In this document: piece by piece, positions 35,806 to 46,459 of the stretch
Layout of the letters: every line of letters starts with the position of its first letter
Position numbering within the stretch: the first letter of the stretch is position 1
Source of the DNA: Trichobilharzia szidati
Taxonomy: Eukaryota > Platyhelminthes > Trematoda > Strigeidida > Schistosomatidae
DNA: 64,000 bases
Direction of reading: 5' to 3'
NCBI GenBank assembly: GCA_944472155.2
Contig: OX235271.1
Coordinates: forward strand, 106,529,256 to 106,593,255
Notes under the pieces: generated by a model
Told to the model about the DNA's origin: nothing
What the model saw: only the letters and a program-made list of their open reading frames with translations
Database searches by the model: none
Position numbers and translations under genes: made by a program

Positions 35806-37197
35806 ATAAGCTGTGAATGTTTTTCTTTTTGAAACACTTAGTACAAAAAGACAACTGCGAAACACTGATGGATGAATTAAAGTATAGGAATCAATGAGTA
35901 AAACTTCAGTTACAGTTAATACTCACATATATTCTATAATATGATTTCTAACACTGTTTGAATACCTACGGTACACGCAATGTATACATGTTTATATACA
36001 TATATATAATACTATTATTTATGTCTGTATTCTTCTAATTATTTCTGAATGAAAAGAATAGTTTGTTTCCCATAGGGAATTCCACCGAACTGATCAATAA
36101 TAAGATCCCAAAAGGCTTAGAGCTAAGCTAGACATAATCTATTTCTTACATGTTTAAATTAAAAAGCATACAAAGTTTAGCCAATAAAATACCACTGGAT
36201 ATATGGTAAACTATAAAATAAGAATAAATTCATGGCAATTTCATTAACTGAATATTTTTGAAAACAAACTTTTGTTTGTAACTAAAGAAGCACTTATATA
36301 AATTTGAAAATCAGTATGAGGTAGGCTATAAATAAAGCATTTTAGTAGGTAAACATTGTAATTGATGTTTTTAATATATCGTGTTGCTTATGGATAAAAG
36401 TTTAGAAGAATTTGAGATAAAACCTTTTCAGTATTTACGGATGCTGGGGGAGATTCACTTTGAGAAAGAAAGAAAGAAAGACATACGGAAATGCTCTTAG
36501 AGGTGTGTTTTGAAAGGCAACAGCTGCAGAAAGTGTAACACGGTAGATTGACACAAAAAAAGTTTATTTTTGTTTTGAAAATGTTGTGTTTCTATAATAC
36601 AGTCATGGATTAGAAATCTTTTTGTCAATAATAAATACCCTTCTGTAAAATATTTTATCTTTTTCCAGGACAAAAGACAATTATTTATTGAAAGCGAGAG
36701 CATTTGATTGATTATTTTTTGATATTTTTATTAAATTTAAAAATAGGATGCCTCAATGTATCTGATAGAAATGATGATCAAGTAATAGTAATTTATTTTA
36801 GATAACTTCAGAAAGGTAGCTTTTCACCTATACACTTGTAGTTAAACTGAAAATGGACAGTCTGTATTGGTTACATTCCTCAGATATACGTTGGTCTGTT
36901 ACTGACCATTTCAAACTAGAATTAAAGTAGGTGTTTTTGAGGTGTGGTTTTATCTTGATTTTATTCGTCAGTAATAAGTTGTTTAACTCTCAATTCCCGC
37001 CAAAATTGTGATCGTAAGTGCTGTTCCCTGAGATGAGTACATTTACATCAACTGATAGGTTTATTAGCCATTTCGAAGTAATCTCTACACAGGATGATAA
37101 CTTAGTTTGTTTAACGATAATCTAGTCAGAGCATAGCTCGCAATTTTGATATTCACTGTGATGACGCTATATGTGGTGTCAAACAAATGGGAAATAT
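35806..37197. other. No gene recognised; small simple repeats
   Basis: A GAAA tetranucleotide run lies at about 36463-36480 and a TA-rich patch at about 35995-36010. Nothing else was recognised. Confidence 0.4.
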
Positions 37198-37263
37198 TTT
37201 TGATTGGATACTAATCAGTAACCAGCACACATTACACTAGTTACTGACTAGTGTCCAATCAAA
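37198..37263. repeat. Imperfect inverted repeat at the 5' edge of SINE family B
   Basis: Left arm TTTTGATTGGATACTAATCA plus GTAAC (37198-37222). Right arm GTTACTGACTAGTGTCCAAT plus CAAAT (37239-37263), with a 16-base spacer and a few mismatches. The right arm matches the start of the other family B copy (55090-55115), so the left arm is an extra inverted piece. Confidence 0.7.
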
Positions 37264-37482
37264 TATACCCAATACAGTCCTACAGGAGCTCAATCGAGAG
37301 CCTCAAAAGCTCAATGGCAACGTCTCTGACTGCAGTACTGGGTGACGCGGGTTCGAATCTCAGAAGGGACATGAGTTCCTTCGAGGTTGCAGAGACGCCT
37401 TGCTGACTGGTAACTGCTAACTAGCACGAAACCTAGGTCAGGCAAGGCTTCCTTCCAGTTGCCTCCAACCATCTAATACCAA
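37236..37482 (+). repeat. SINE family B, tRNA-derived head plus hammerhead-like tail
   Basis: The body matches 55085-55320 throughout: CAATACAG-CCTACAG, a tRNA-like head (TCAATGGCAACGTCTCTGAC, then GCGGGTTCGAATCTCAGAAG), TCCTT-GAGGTTGCAGA, the hammerhead-like module, and a tail GTTGCCTCCAACCAT. The head differs from families A and C, so this is an independent SINE lineage. Orientation is plus. Confidence 0.8.
37397..37448 (+). ncRNA. Hammerhead-like ribozyme module in SINE family B
   Basis: Stem I GCCTTG pairs with CAAGGC at the far end. Between them are CTGA, an apparent extra CTGG/TAAC stretch where TGA is expected, stem II TGC-TAACTA-GCA, CGAAAC, then the palindrome ACCTAGGT and C. Type I hammerhead order is kept; the second half of the CTGANGA box is disturbed. 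Stem III has no loop. Confidence 0.55.
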
Positions 37483-38225
37483 CAAATGGGAAATTATATT
37501 TCAAATATTTAAACTTACATGTAGCAGTATCATTTGTTTTTCATATTACAAGTTTCTAATTAATTTCCTGGTTAATTTTTCTGAAGTGGTTTGTAGATCA
37601 ACTAAGTTTATCATTTATGTACCAGTATTGATCAGGAATATGGCGCTGAATTCTTCACTGATGTATAATAAGACGAGATAGTGTTTAAATGGAGTGTAGT
37701 ATGATTGAATACTATATTCTAACAGTGATTATATGTTTGATGGATGAATCAGTGGCATTTTTCAAAGTGAACTGGTGGTATGTGTTGATTAAGATTCAAA
37801 TGATTATTAAAATGTTTCTAAATCTTCAAATATTTATTGATTCCATCTTTTATTTATTATACTGAGCATAAATTTCTTTCATCATTGAATACTACGTTAG
37901 GAAACTTTATAAGTGCTGCATGTATCTGTCCTCACTGCGTATATTAAAACAGGTGAAAAGCTACAATTGGAGTTTAGATAACTTACGGATACGTTTCAGA
38001 GATATGAACAGCTAAGCCATGAGAATCTTACTCAATGAAACTTTAGAGATATACTGTTTTAAAATTTTGTCATTTGCACATACACATGTAGTTAAATATA
38101 TATATATATTATATACATATATATTATAATGTTGTTAAGCATAATAATAGCTTCATTTTGAAAAGTACATCAGTATATATTACAAACTTCTCATCGTGTT
38201 CTGTTGCGAATTATTTAATCCTTGT
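37483..38225. other. No gene recognised; TA microsatellite at 38095-38130
   Basis: The only distinct structure is a run of TA dinucleotides with interruptions at about 38095-38130. Confidence 0.4.
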
Positions 38226-38229
38226 GTTA

Positions 38230-38600
38230 AATCTTCAAGAGTAATCAGAACAAGATGATTTTGAGCTAACAGTTTTTTTCAATAAATTCTTCTTCTTCAG
38301 GCTCTACAGTTATAAATCCATGAATATTATAATACAAATAACCATTGAAGGCATGTGAAAACTATGTCGGAAACTGTATTGCGGTACATGTATGATATGG
38401 AGTGATAGTTCGTTATATAATATTGTCAAATGAACGTATATAAAAAATATGTAGTCATTCAGAACAAAAGATAAAAATGTGAATAAACATACTAATGTAT
38501 TTATGGTCAACAGTGTATAAGTTTCATTGGGCGGTGGGGGTGAGTTATATTCACTGGTGTGCGAGGAAAACGATTACCACAAAATATATACAAGCAAATA
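38230..38600 (-). repeat. PLE long repeat (pLTR-like), 3' of the minus-strand PLE
   Basis: Collinear with 25050-25410. On the minus strand the lower end contains CTGAAGAAGAAGAATTTATT then GAAAAAAAC, a weak hammerhead-like order without a convincing stem II. It lies downstream, in element orientation, of the endonuclease at 38862-39830, separated by a SINE. Confidence 0.6.
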
Positions 38601-38727
38601 CCAAAAAATGAGGTACACTGAGTGTAAGTTCAAGCAAGGACCGACAGATATCAGGTGTAGTGATAACATAAAGAGGTTAAATTGTGAACTCTAATGAAAT
38701 ACTATAGACATTATAAGCTTTTTCGAG

Positions 38728-38845
38728 TCTGCCCACGGATTGATATCAGTTAGAGAACAACGGAAAACCAGGGAGTACTGGGCAGCTGTTTCATCCTAGT
38801 TTGAGACTCATCGGCAGCACTCACCCACTCGGGTTCGAACCCATA
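38728..38845 (-). repeat. SINE family A, tail with hammerhead-like module
   Basis: Minus strand: GGGTTCGAACCCGAGTGGGT (end of the tRNA-like head), GAGTGCTGCCGATGAGTCTC, AAACTAGGATGAAACAGCTG, CCCAGTACTCCCTGG and the tail to CAATCCGTGG. In the hammerhead-like core (38830-38770) the box reads CCGATGA (expected CTGATGA), stem II pairs with wobbles, and GAAAC is intact. The insertion falls between the PLE coding part and its repeat. Confidence 0.75.
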
Positions 38846-38861
38846 ATAAGCATAGTGTAAA

Positions 38862-39830
38862 TTACAAAAGGTTGACACATAATAAAGGTAATAATGGAGT
38901 AAAGTGAACTAGGTGGAAAGGAATAAGAAGGCATAATATGAATTGAAAATATGGATGATTATGTCCCTGCTGACCGTATAGTAGGCCTGGATGAATGTGC
39001 TCCTTTTTCACACATAGGTCATGTTTTTTCTTATTAATCTCTACAGCTTCTGCTGCAGCTAAGAGGCGTAATTGTGTGCCTTTAGGAATATTGTTTGGTA
39101 CTCGATATACAACCGTAAATAAGTCATCCATTTTGATGTGGTGTTCGCTATCTACTAGATGAGACAAAATATCACTATTTATTGATTTGGTTACACTTTT
39201 CTCAAGCCAAACAGGAACGTGTTCACAAGTGCGTTAAGATAAATTCCTCTGAGTTCGACCCATACAGCTAGCTCCACATGAGCAGTTGAACTTGCATACA
39301 CATACTGATGTGGCCATCTTTGGTAATTTATCTTTGATGCACTGTGTCAGTAACGGTCTGTTTGAGAAACTGATGTATAGTTCTGCGGCACTGAAAGTTC
39401 TTTCAACTGATCTGATCAACCTACGGCTTAATATATCACTGCACATATCACCTTTGAAATGTACTCTCAAATAAAGCTTTTTCTTATTCATCATATCACG
39501 CTTAATTTTATCCGTACTTTTAGAAATATACTTCTTTACAAAAGTGTTAGGGTAACCTTTTTTTAGCAGGCTATTTTTAAGATTTTCGATTTCATCTTCA
39601 ATACAATCTTCAGTACATATGCGCTCAATTCTATTCTAAGTAAATTAATAATGGGTAATATATCATTTGAAGCAATATTGTTCTGTTCAAAGCAGTCTCT
39701 AATAATTTTCTCTGCTTTTCCTTCGTCTTCGGAAAATTTATAGCAATAGGCTGGAAACTGTTTGAAAATAGACGTTAGTACAAAGTGCGGTTCAGTGATA
39801 TAACTGGATAAGTAAAACAACAAGAAATAC
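38862..39830 (-). pseudogene. Penelope-like element, linker and complete GIY-YIG endonuclease order, frame-broken
   Basis: The linker at about 39610-39490 continues into the frame 39494-39234: 'AAELYISFSNRPLLTQCIKD' and then the endonuclease front 'CVCKFNCSCGASCMGRTQRN' (YIG box altered to CMG). After one frame break comes 'EHVPVWLEKS', then in 39167-38862 'ILSHLVDSEHHIKM', 'VYRVPNNIPKGTQLRLLAAA' and 'KKHDLCVKKEHIHPGLLYGQ'. The R-x-x-E-H helix spans the break. Upstream 39823-39563 may be RT C-terminal sequence, but the palm is missing. Confidence 0.8.
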
Positions 39831-40750
39831 AGTAAACATGATGCATTTTGATAGATGGATTGAGGAAGGTTGCTTCTATTTGACAGTAGATTAACCGCCT
39901 ACAATGTACAGAAATGTTCCAAACGATAAATGTGAACATGGGAGGTGATTTAACTCGAAATGTTATCAAAATTAAGAAAAGCTTATTGTCTATAAACAAA
40001 TATTGAAATATCATTATAAAAATAAAATAAATACTGTGTAAAATGTACAAAATCCCATTTATTTTTATGGATGCAGTGATATGTCTCTTGGAATTCAACT
40101 ACTGAGTGGAACAAAGAGCTTTAGCGGCACATCTACACAAAAATTGGTTTTGTAATATGGAATACTGTTTTCGAAAATTTGAATGTATGACAGTATCGCA
40201 GTTGTTAAACTTTATATTAATTAAAACACCACGTCGCGGAATATTCCATGGGCATGCATCCTGTAATTTAAAACTGATATCTAAGCCATTTTGGGTAGTT
40301 ACTTGAATAAGATATGAATATGCACATGATTGTTTTACCCATGCACATAGGAATAAAGGAAATTGATGCAAATCTATTTGTAGTATGAACAAATGATAAT
40401 ATTATTATCTATCTCTGAATATTACTCAATGTAAAATAGATATCAAAATTATACTGAAGATCATGCAAATTGTTGCTTAAAAGAAAGAGTTAATGAAGAG
40501 CAGAATCAATTGGTGATAATAGTTTGAAGTGCACCGGTTAAACGTTAATCATCACAGTAATACTATAGGTAGAAAGTGAGCTTTTAAAATCGTAGGCTGA
40601 AAGTTATCACTTTATTAATTATCACAGCTGTAATCAAAAGAAGCACATAAAACAGATAATATGCCTGATAGACAGTGTTCACACAACTTCAGTTAACTTA
40701 TTATATTCAGTGTTTGAAATGATAGGTCTCATGGACCTAGATTACTGAAA
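39831..40750. other. No gene recognised
   Basis: The frames at 39775-40392 (-) show hydrophobic runs but no family motif. Confidence 0.35.
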
Positions 40751-40754
40751 TGGC

Positions 40755-41260
40755 AATTATAACTTTATTCTGGACAGTGTTTATTCAATGTATAGAATTT
40801 TTAGCGGAGTTTATTGCCTGATATTTTCCTTTCGTACAAGATCTTTAAATAAAATATTAATCGAGAGTAGATCGTGCGAAACATTGATCTCTGAGCTGAG
40901 GCGTAAACAAATCCAAATCTGATTCGCCTCCTTCAAGAAATCCACGACATTTGGTCGAAATCCTACTGTAATATGTTTACAAGTGTATTTTGAAGCTGAA
41001 GAAGAGTTACTTCGCGTATCGGGATTAGCTGCTACCCACGATCAGGACTTTCCTTAAGTTTAGTAGAAACCTGCGAACCAGAAGGTTGCTAACATTTTAA
41101 ATACACGCAAGAGTAAACAGTACCATTAGAGATCATCTTTTAATCGAATAAAACAAAGAGAACGAGAGACATTTCATGGAATATAGTGATGGGAGTTTTT
41201 GGTAGCCAAAGTTTTAAGCAGACTGCCGACGAATGATGTGTTCTATCAAAAAATTAACTC
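40755..41260 (+). repeat. Unclassified dispersed repeat D, copy 1
   Basis: Collinear with 59935-60400 in the same orientation: CTTTATTCTGGACA, ATGTATAGAATTTTTAG, GAGTTTATTGC, GATCTTTAAA..AAATATTAA, ATCGGGATTAGCTGC, then TTTTAAATACACGCAAGAGT and AACAGTACCATTAGAGATCA. No transposase, tRNA box or terminal repeat was recognised, and it may be non-autonomous. Confidence 0.7.
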
Positions 41261-42045
41261 CTGTCTGAGACTAAGCTGAAATTTTCAACAGTATGAAGAT
41301 GAAGGAAGCAAGGACAAAATTTGTGAATGATAAGGTGATGTGTTTGTTGCACTGTGAAGGGTGCTAAAAGCTGTTGGGAGGGCGACGAGGGTGTCCTTAA
41401 TCCAAATCATTAATACTATTGTTGGCAGACACTTGGACTCATGCGAAAAGTTAGCGAATATCATCTTGTTGGACTCTAAGCATCCTTTTTCTACGGAAAT
41501 CTCTCCTTGCATCTCATCAGGTAGGACTAGAAGCAATTATAAAAGACTGTATGTTCGGACGATTAAGTATAAAAACTCTGTTTTACCTTATTTGGTACAT
41601 ATTTTATATGATGATAAAAGTGTTAGGTGTAAAACCACCAACGTACTGTGAAACAGTAAGTAAACAGCCCCTTTTGTTATTTCTGTTAATAATATATTGT
41701 TATCAACATTTCTACTTAATTTTATATTCTTATTTTTATTGGTGTTATTATCAATGTAAATTCCCTTAATAATGTAATGAAAAAATTAGATGCAATATCA
41801 TACCACATGCTGAAGATTCTACATCGCATTAAACGTAATGTTTGGAATAAAGACATTATTATTATTATTATCATTCTTGTCAATTCTTGTCAACTGCATA
41901 CAACCCAAAGTAATTTTAATTTCAAAACATTTAGCAGAGAGATGGAGGTCATTAATATTACGCAATTAAATAATACAGTGGAAAGGATTAATAATTTCAG
42001 TTAGCTTATCGTTACATAGAAAAAAGGTCTCCACAATAATATAAA
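41261..42045. other. No gene recognised
   Basis: Small frames at 41285-42004 on both strands lack motifs; an ATT-trinucleotide run lies at about 41855-41872. Confidence 0.35.
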
Positions 42046-42049
42046 GTTA

Positions 42050-42805
42050 AGGATGGAAGCTCAGATGTTTTCATTTCACCAGTTATGTTCCTATCCAGTA
42101 CAAACGTTCCCTAGTGAATGTTTGTTTTCAACGACCTGCGAAATATGTACGAGCGATACACTGATGGATGAGCTTCGAAATATACATTCAGTTTTATTAG
42201 CTAATGGTTATCCAGAACACTTTATCAGTTGTCACAGTAAGGATAGACTACATCTTGAAAAGACAGATTTTGTACCAAAGAAAGCTATCTTTATTAACCT
42301 ACCATTCAAGAGTGACCAGATTATTCAGTTGACAGCTCAAAGACTTCGGTCAGCCATCAAACGCACATTCTAAGCCGCATCTCTTTTTCTCACTTGCCGA
42401 AAATTTTCGATCCCTGTACCTACGATTAAAGGACGAAATTCTGTGGACTCTACTTCAAACTGTATCTACAAGTTCACCTGCAGTTGCGGTGACACTTATA
42501 TAGGTGGAACCAATAGAATGTTCCAATGTGGTCGAAAAGAACATGTTCCAAAATGGTTATTAAGACACACAGAAAATCCCAATGCAGTTAATCTGAATAG
42601 ACATCCATCATCATCCATAGCAAAGCATTTATTAATGTCAGGTCACAAAATCGATAATAATGACTACTTCACAGTTATTTCACATAACTCTAATTCAAGG
42701 TTATTGAAGGTGATGATGGAAGCACTTTGGATTAATCACATATATCCTAAACTATGTGTACAAAAAACAAAAGACTTCAACCTTCGCCTACCATGGTCTA
42801 CTTGA
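42050..42805 (+). pseudogene. Penelope-like element, linker plus GIY-YIG endonuclease, best-preserved endonuclease
   Basis: The 42053-42373 frame has 'TLMDELRNIHSVLLANGYPE' and 'PFKSDQIIQLTAQRLRSAIK', the pre-endonuclease linker. After one stop, 42443-42805 encodes the domain in one frame: 'SNCIYKFTCSCGDTYIGGTN' (C-x-C and YIG boxes), 'RKEHVPKWLLRH', 'SSIAKHLLMSGHKI', and the end 'LLKVMMEALWINHIYPKLCV'. Relative to the family R-I-x-E-H helix, the first Arg-Ile pair is GRK here. Only one break separates linker and domain, so this copy is relatively young. No RT palm lies upstream. Confidence 0.85.
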
Positions 42806-43450
42806 CCTGTTTAAATATGATTGATTAGTACGTACTTTTGTTTTATATAACTGAGCAACTATCATGCATCTTATTTTATTATTGTGAACCATGCTAGTTG
42901 TAAAGCGATTGTAGACAAACTATGAAATGATATCATCTCGCGAAATTTGCCATCTAAATGCCATAATGATATGTATTTATTCCATTAAAGTCAGTTTTTA
43001 CATGTGTGCATGATATTCATTTGAATGATTAACCAGGTCAGATAACGAGCACTGGGTAGAGAGAAAAGTTCAACCAAAACATATATCATCAACTGCATTT
43101 TGGCGTATATAAGTTTTATAACGAGCTATAGAAAATACAGTGGTTTTACACTGTTCTCCTTTTATGGTCAATTTAAACTTCAAGCATCAGTAACTACCAA
43201 TGGAGTGCGACCGCACTGATGACCTTGATTTGACCAATGAATTTCTTCACGTGAATTCCACCTTTCATTCCGCTTGATTCAAGTGAAATGCCTGCTCATA
43301 CAAACTTATGTTTGAAATTTGGTGTAGACTAAGTTTTCCTGTATTACTTAGACTTGGAATTGACTGCTCTTGCGGAGGCATACAAAGTTTCAGTAGATCG
43401 ATAGATTGACATATGCGCCGTTGTGAAATCTGTTTGATTTTCAAGAGTTG
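42806..43450. other. Probable PLE 3' flank, then unassigned sequence
   Basis: An AGCGATTGTAGACAAAC block near 42904 faintly resembles the pLTR signature. GAGTGCGACCGCACTGATGA at 43203 resembles GAGTGCGAACGCATCAGTGA at 44532, suggesting a small shared repeat. Confidence 0.35.
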
Positions 43451-43454
43451 ATTA

Positions 43455-43660
43455 ATTTTTCGAGTTTGACCACGGATTGATATCAGTTAGAGAACCATTG
43501 AAAACCAGGAGTTGCAGCTGTTTCATCCTAGTTTGGGACTCATCGTCAGTACGTACCCACCACCAGGTTTCTTACCCATGAGTTTCCAGTTACAAGGCAA
43601 GCTCGTATACTATTCAGCCACTGGGACCCCATTCAGTGACCAGCCCATGAATTCTAACTC
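43455..43660 (-). repeat. SINE family A with hammerhead-like module
   Basis: Minus strand: head with CAGTGGCTGAATAGTATACG and a decayed B box, then the hammerhead-like core (43562-43507), GTACTGACGATGAGTCCCAA followed by ACTAGGATGAAACAGCTGC, and the tail to GATATCAATCCGTGGTC. GATGA, stem II (GTCC/GGAT) and GAAAC are all present; position 4 of the core appears as C. Directly followed by an inverted partial copy. Confidence 0.75.
43507..43562 (-). ncRNA. Hammerhead-like ribozyme module in SINE family A (best core in the window for this family)
   Basis: Stem I strand GGGTACGTACTG, box ACGATGA (canonical CTGATGA), stem II GTCC-CAAACTA-GGAT, GAAAC, AGCTG-C, then AACTCC. The cleavage-site side is shortened compared with other copies (the CCAGTAC segment is missing), so stem I cannot close fully. 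Confidence 0.5.
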
Positions 43661-43671
43661 CTACCAATTCG

Positions 43672-43748
43672 TAATGAAACAGCTGTCCAGTACTCCCTGG
43701 TTTTCAGTGGTCCTCTAACTGACATCAATCTGTGGCCAAACTCGAAAA
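43672..43748 (+). repeat. SINE family A tail fragment, inverted relative to the preceding copy
   Basis: Begins exactly at the GAAACAGCTGTCC part of the hammerhead-like module and runs AGTACTCCCTGGTTTTCAGT, CCTCTAACTGACATCAATC, GTGGCCAAACTCGAAAA. Mirror image of 43455-43530. Confidence 0.75.
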
Positions 43749-43859
43749 ACAAATCTGTTTGAGATAAGTTGGTGCTTGGGAAGTTAGTCTGATGATTATA
43801 CTATTTCGTAGGAACAGGTTTTGCTATATGCCATTCTTTCATCAACCCAGATTTTATAT

Positions 43860-44195
43860 ATTTGTAATTAATGGCTTTTAAAACACGCTGTGAGAGCTGC
43901 AGCTGCAGTTACGGAAAACAGTCTCGTTCCAACAGTTCAGTGGTACCAGTACTGCAGAGATACTGCATCTTGGAAGATGAAGAAAGTTGCTTCTTTACTG
44001 GGGGGTGTTATTATACGTATACACAACTCACTGTCACCACCACAGAGTGAACAACACAAATGATTTTGTGAATCCTACTATAGAGGCTCACTCCAGTTAT
44101 ATCGAAGGATCTTGGGGAAGATTGAATAACAGGATTAGAGCTGTCAGAGGATCTAAACAGCATATTATTTACAGCCATGTTGACTAATACATGTA
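43860..44195 (+). pseudogene. Merlin (ISXO2-like DDE) transposase relic
   Basis: About 43885-43985 encodes 'NSLVPTVQWYQYCRDTASWK', like the Merlin text before the first catalytic Asp (helix ending W-Y-x-x-C-R-D). The frame 43987-44187 ends with 'FVNPTIEAHSSYIEGSWGRL' followed by NNRIRAVRGS and a YSHVD finish, the characteristic I-E-x-x-W-x-x-x-K/N block of ISXO2-like transposases. The central catalytic part is deleted. No terminal inverted repeats were identified. Merlin elements are known in schistosomes. Confidence 0.75.
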
Positions 44196-44519
44196 TAGAA
44201 TGTGGTTCAATTTCTCTGTTGGTACTCCTATGAAAAAGTGGGAGTAATTTTTGTCACACACCAAAGAAGGGTATGCTGTGTGACATTTTTATGCTTTTTT
44301 TATACATTATTTTTATAAATATATGCTTTTTATACGTGACCAAACCATCTAGCTCAGAGAATACGACTACATCAAACTACGCAAAAACAGCCTTTTTCAT
44401 GTGATTGGTGCGTTGATGGTAGTTTGTTCATTGGATTTTACTGGTGCTTAAAGTTTCACTTAGCCCTTCTTATGAATATTTTTTGTGTTTCTCCTTTCAT
44501 TCAATGGCAAGGTTAAAGA

Positions 44520-44830
44520 ATAGTGGCGAACGAGTGCGAACGCATCAGTGACCTTGACTGATCATTATTATAGCGCCACTGTGATGGCTGTGAACCGACT
44601 GGGGTACGAATTTCATTCCGACCTCCTTTTTAGGTACTGTATGGATAATCGGTTGATAGCACGTTAGGGTTAGGATAAGAATCAGGGTTAAAGTTAATGT
44701 TAAGATAAGGGTTAGCGTGTTTCATTTTTATTACTTGTATTTTCCCGGTAAATAAATGGCACTTTTATTAGTTGCCGCTAGATCAGTCGTGTGTTCTCAT
44801 TACTTGGGTCGCTATTTTTTAACTTTGCCT
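44520..44830. repeat. Unclassified repeat with telomere-like TTAGGG variants
   Basis: The stretch 44663-44716 reads GTTAGGGTTAGGATAAGAAT, CAGGGTTAAAGTTAATGTTA and AGATAAGGGTTAGC: degenerate GGGTTA units. Just before it is a moderately G+C-rich segment with GACTGGGGTACGAATTTC, loosely B-box-like. Confidence 0.5.
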
Positions 44831-46455
44831 ATCTAATATATTCATTTCAGAATAGAAATAAAGAACACCAAGTAAGATAGTATAGAAAATCAAATCCAAA
44901 AAAATCAATTATACTTGAAAGTTTATTGTTGTCAGCTTTGTTTAACTTGTGTCCAACAACAAAAGGTTTGACTGATTAGTTATTTATACAGTGGTGAATC
45001 TTAAACGTCATATCTGAGTGTGGTCGAATCAAATCAGACAATTAGGCAGAGGAATAACAATAATAATGTCACAACTTAAGAGTGAACAAAATGAATTATT
45101 GCCTTAAGTTTGTATCTGATAGCTATATCATAAAAAAATTGTAATTTATACTTACAGTTGTTTTTTTTGGTATCCATTCTACCTAAGATTTCTGTTAAAG
45201 AGAATAAAGTGAGATTTCTGCCCAACTAGACTGATAGAGAAAGGGATAACTTGAGTTTGGGATAAAAAATTTACTGTACAGAGTCAGATTTATCAGTTAA
45301 GAAGAATATTTATGTTGTACACTACGTCAGCATTCTTAAATATTAAACAAAAGACTAACTGCTTTACTAAATTGTTACTGATAAACCAGTATACTAACCC
45401 ATTTCAGGGTGAATTTTATCATGATTGAAAATGACTTATAGAACCTATGGCAGTGTGTCAATAGACTTTCAACCCTATTTGTGCAGTTCCTCGTAATGCA
45501 TACCGAGGCTGTAGAGAAAACCGTCGGGTTATAACTTACTTTTATATGTATATTCATCCATGATTTTGGGACTTAGGTACTTAGTTTTCCCAGCCTTTGT
45601 TATCAGTGAGTATCTTTCCTCACAACCAACCTGCTTGGTCATGGAAGTAAAAACCAGTCATCAATGAAAAACTGATTCAAACTTAAAGTTTGACCTTACA
45701 GGTTTTAAGTGAACTTTTTGAGTAATTTCACTGTGTGATGACATTTATCGAACTGAGCATATCTAGCATGTAAACGACTTTTACTCAGTCCTAATGATAG
45801 AGTACCACTCATTTACTATAAGAAACAATGCTCTTTAGGCTTAGAAACACGAATTCATGTGAAAAATTAATTACATGTTTATTTCTAGTCATGTCTATTA
45901 AGTTGTACTTTCATAGAAAGTACAAGTCAATTTTCGCTGACCTCAATTTGAACAACAATTTCTAGCCAGTCATTAGAAGCCCTATAATTAACACTATCAA
46001 AACATGAAGTACAATTAGTTTATTTTCATTTTCATCTTGCATAAAATTAGTACTCACAACAAAACAAACTGAGAGTAATTATAGTAACAGGAAAAGACTG
46101 AAGATTCTCTTAAGCAACTATGTTATATCGTTTCCTGTTTATTATGCTTCAGTAGATACATTTGTTTATTTCAGTTTTACGTTATTCTAGAATATTCATT
46201 ACATGTGTTCCAAATGCCTTAGCGTCATTTAGTGCACAATTAGCATGAAGAGTAATTACCGAGTGAATGAAAATACTTTGGTTGTTTGCAGTTAATGTTT
46301 CAGATATTTATAAAGTAATCATTGCTGGTAGAACATAGGTTTGCTTATATCTATGAAAATATTGTTTGTAGAAGATAAATGTCTCTTCAATTACAGTATT
46401 CATTGAATAAAATACATTTATTCTATCCATATGGATAACAATAGAATAATGTACA
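44831..46455. other. No gene recognised; perfect 10-bp hairpin at 45903-45925
   Basis: TTGTACTTTC-ATA-GAAAGTACAA forms a perfect short hairpin. Otherwise no motif-bearing frame. Confidence 0.4.
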
Positions 46456-46459
46456 CTAA

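Noticed and set aside
36463..36480. Short GAAA repeat as a CRISPR or satellite array
   Set aside because: It is a few tetranucleotide units only, an ordinary microsatellite.
38283..38330. Hammerhead ribozyme in the PLE repeat (CTGAAGA...GAAA, minus strand)
   Set aside because: Core words are present, but stem II does not pair and no cleavage triplet is convincing; noted only as a weak resemblance.
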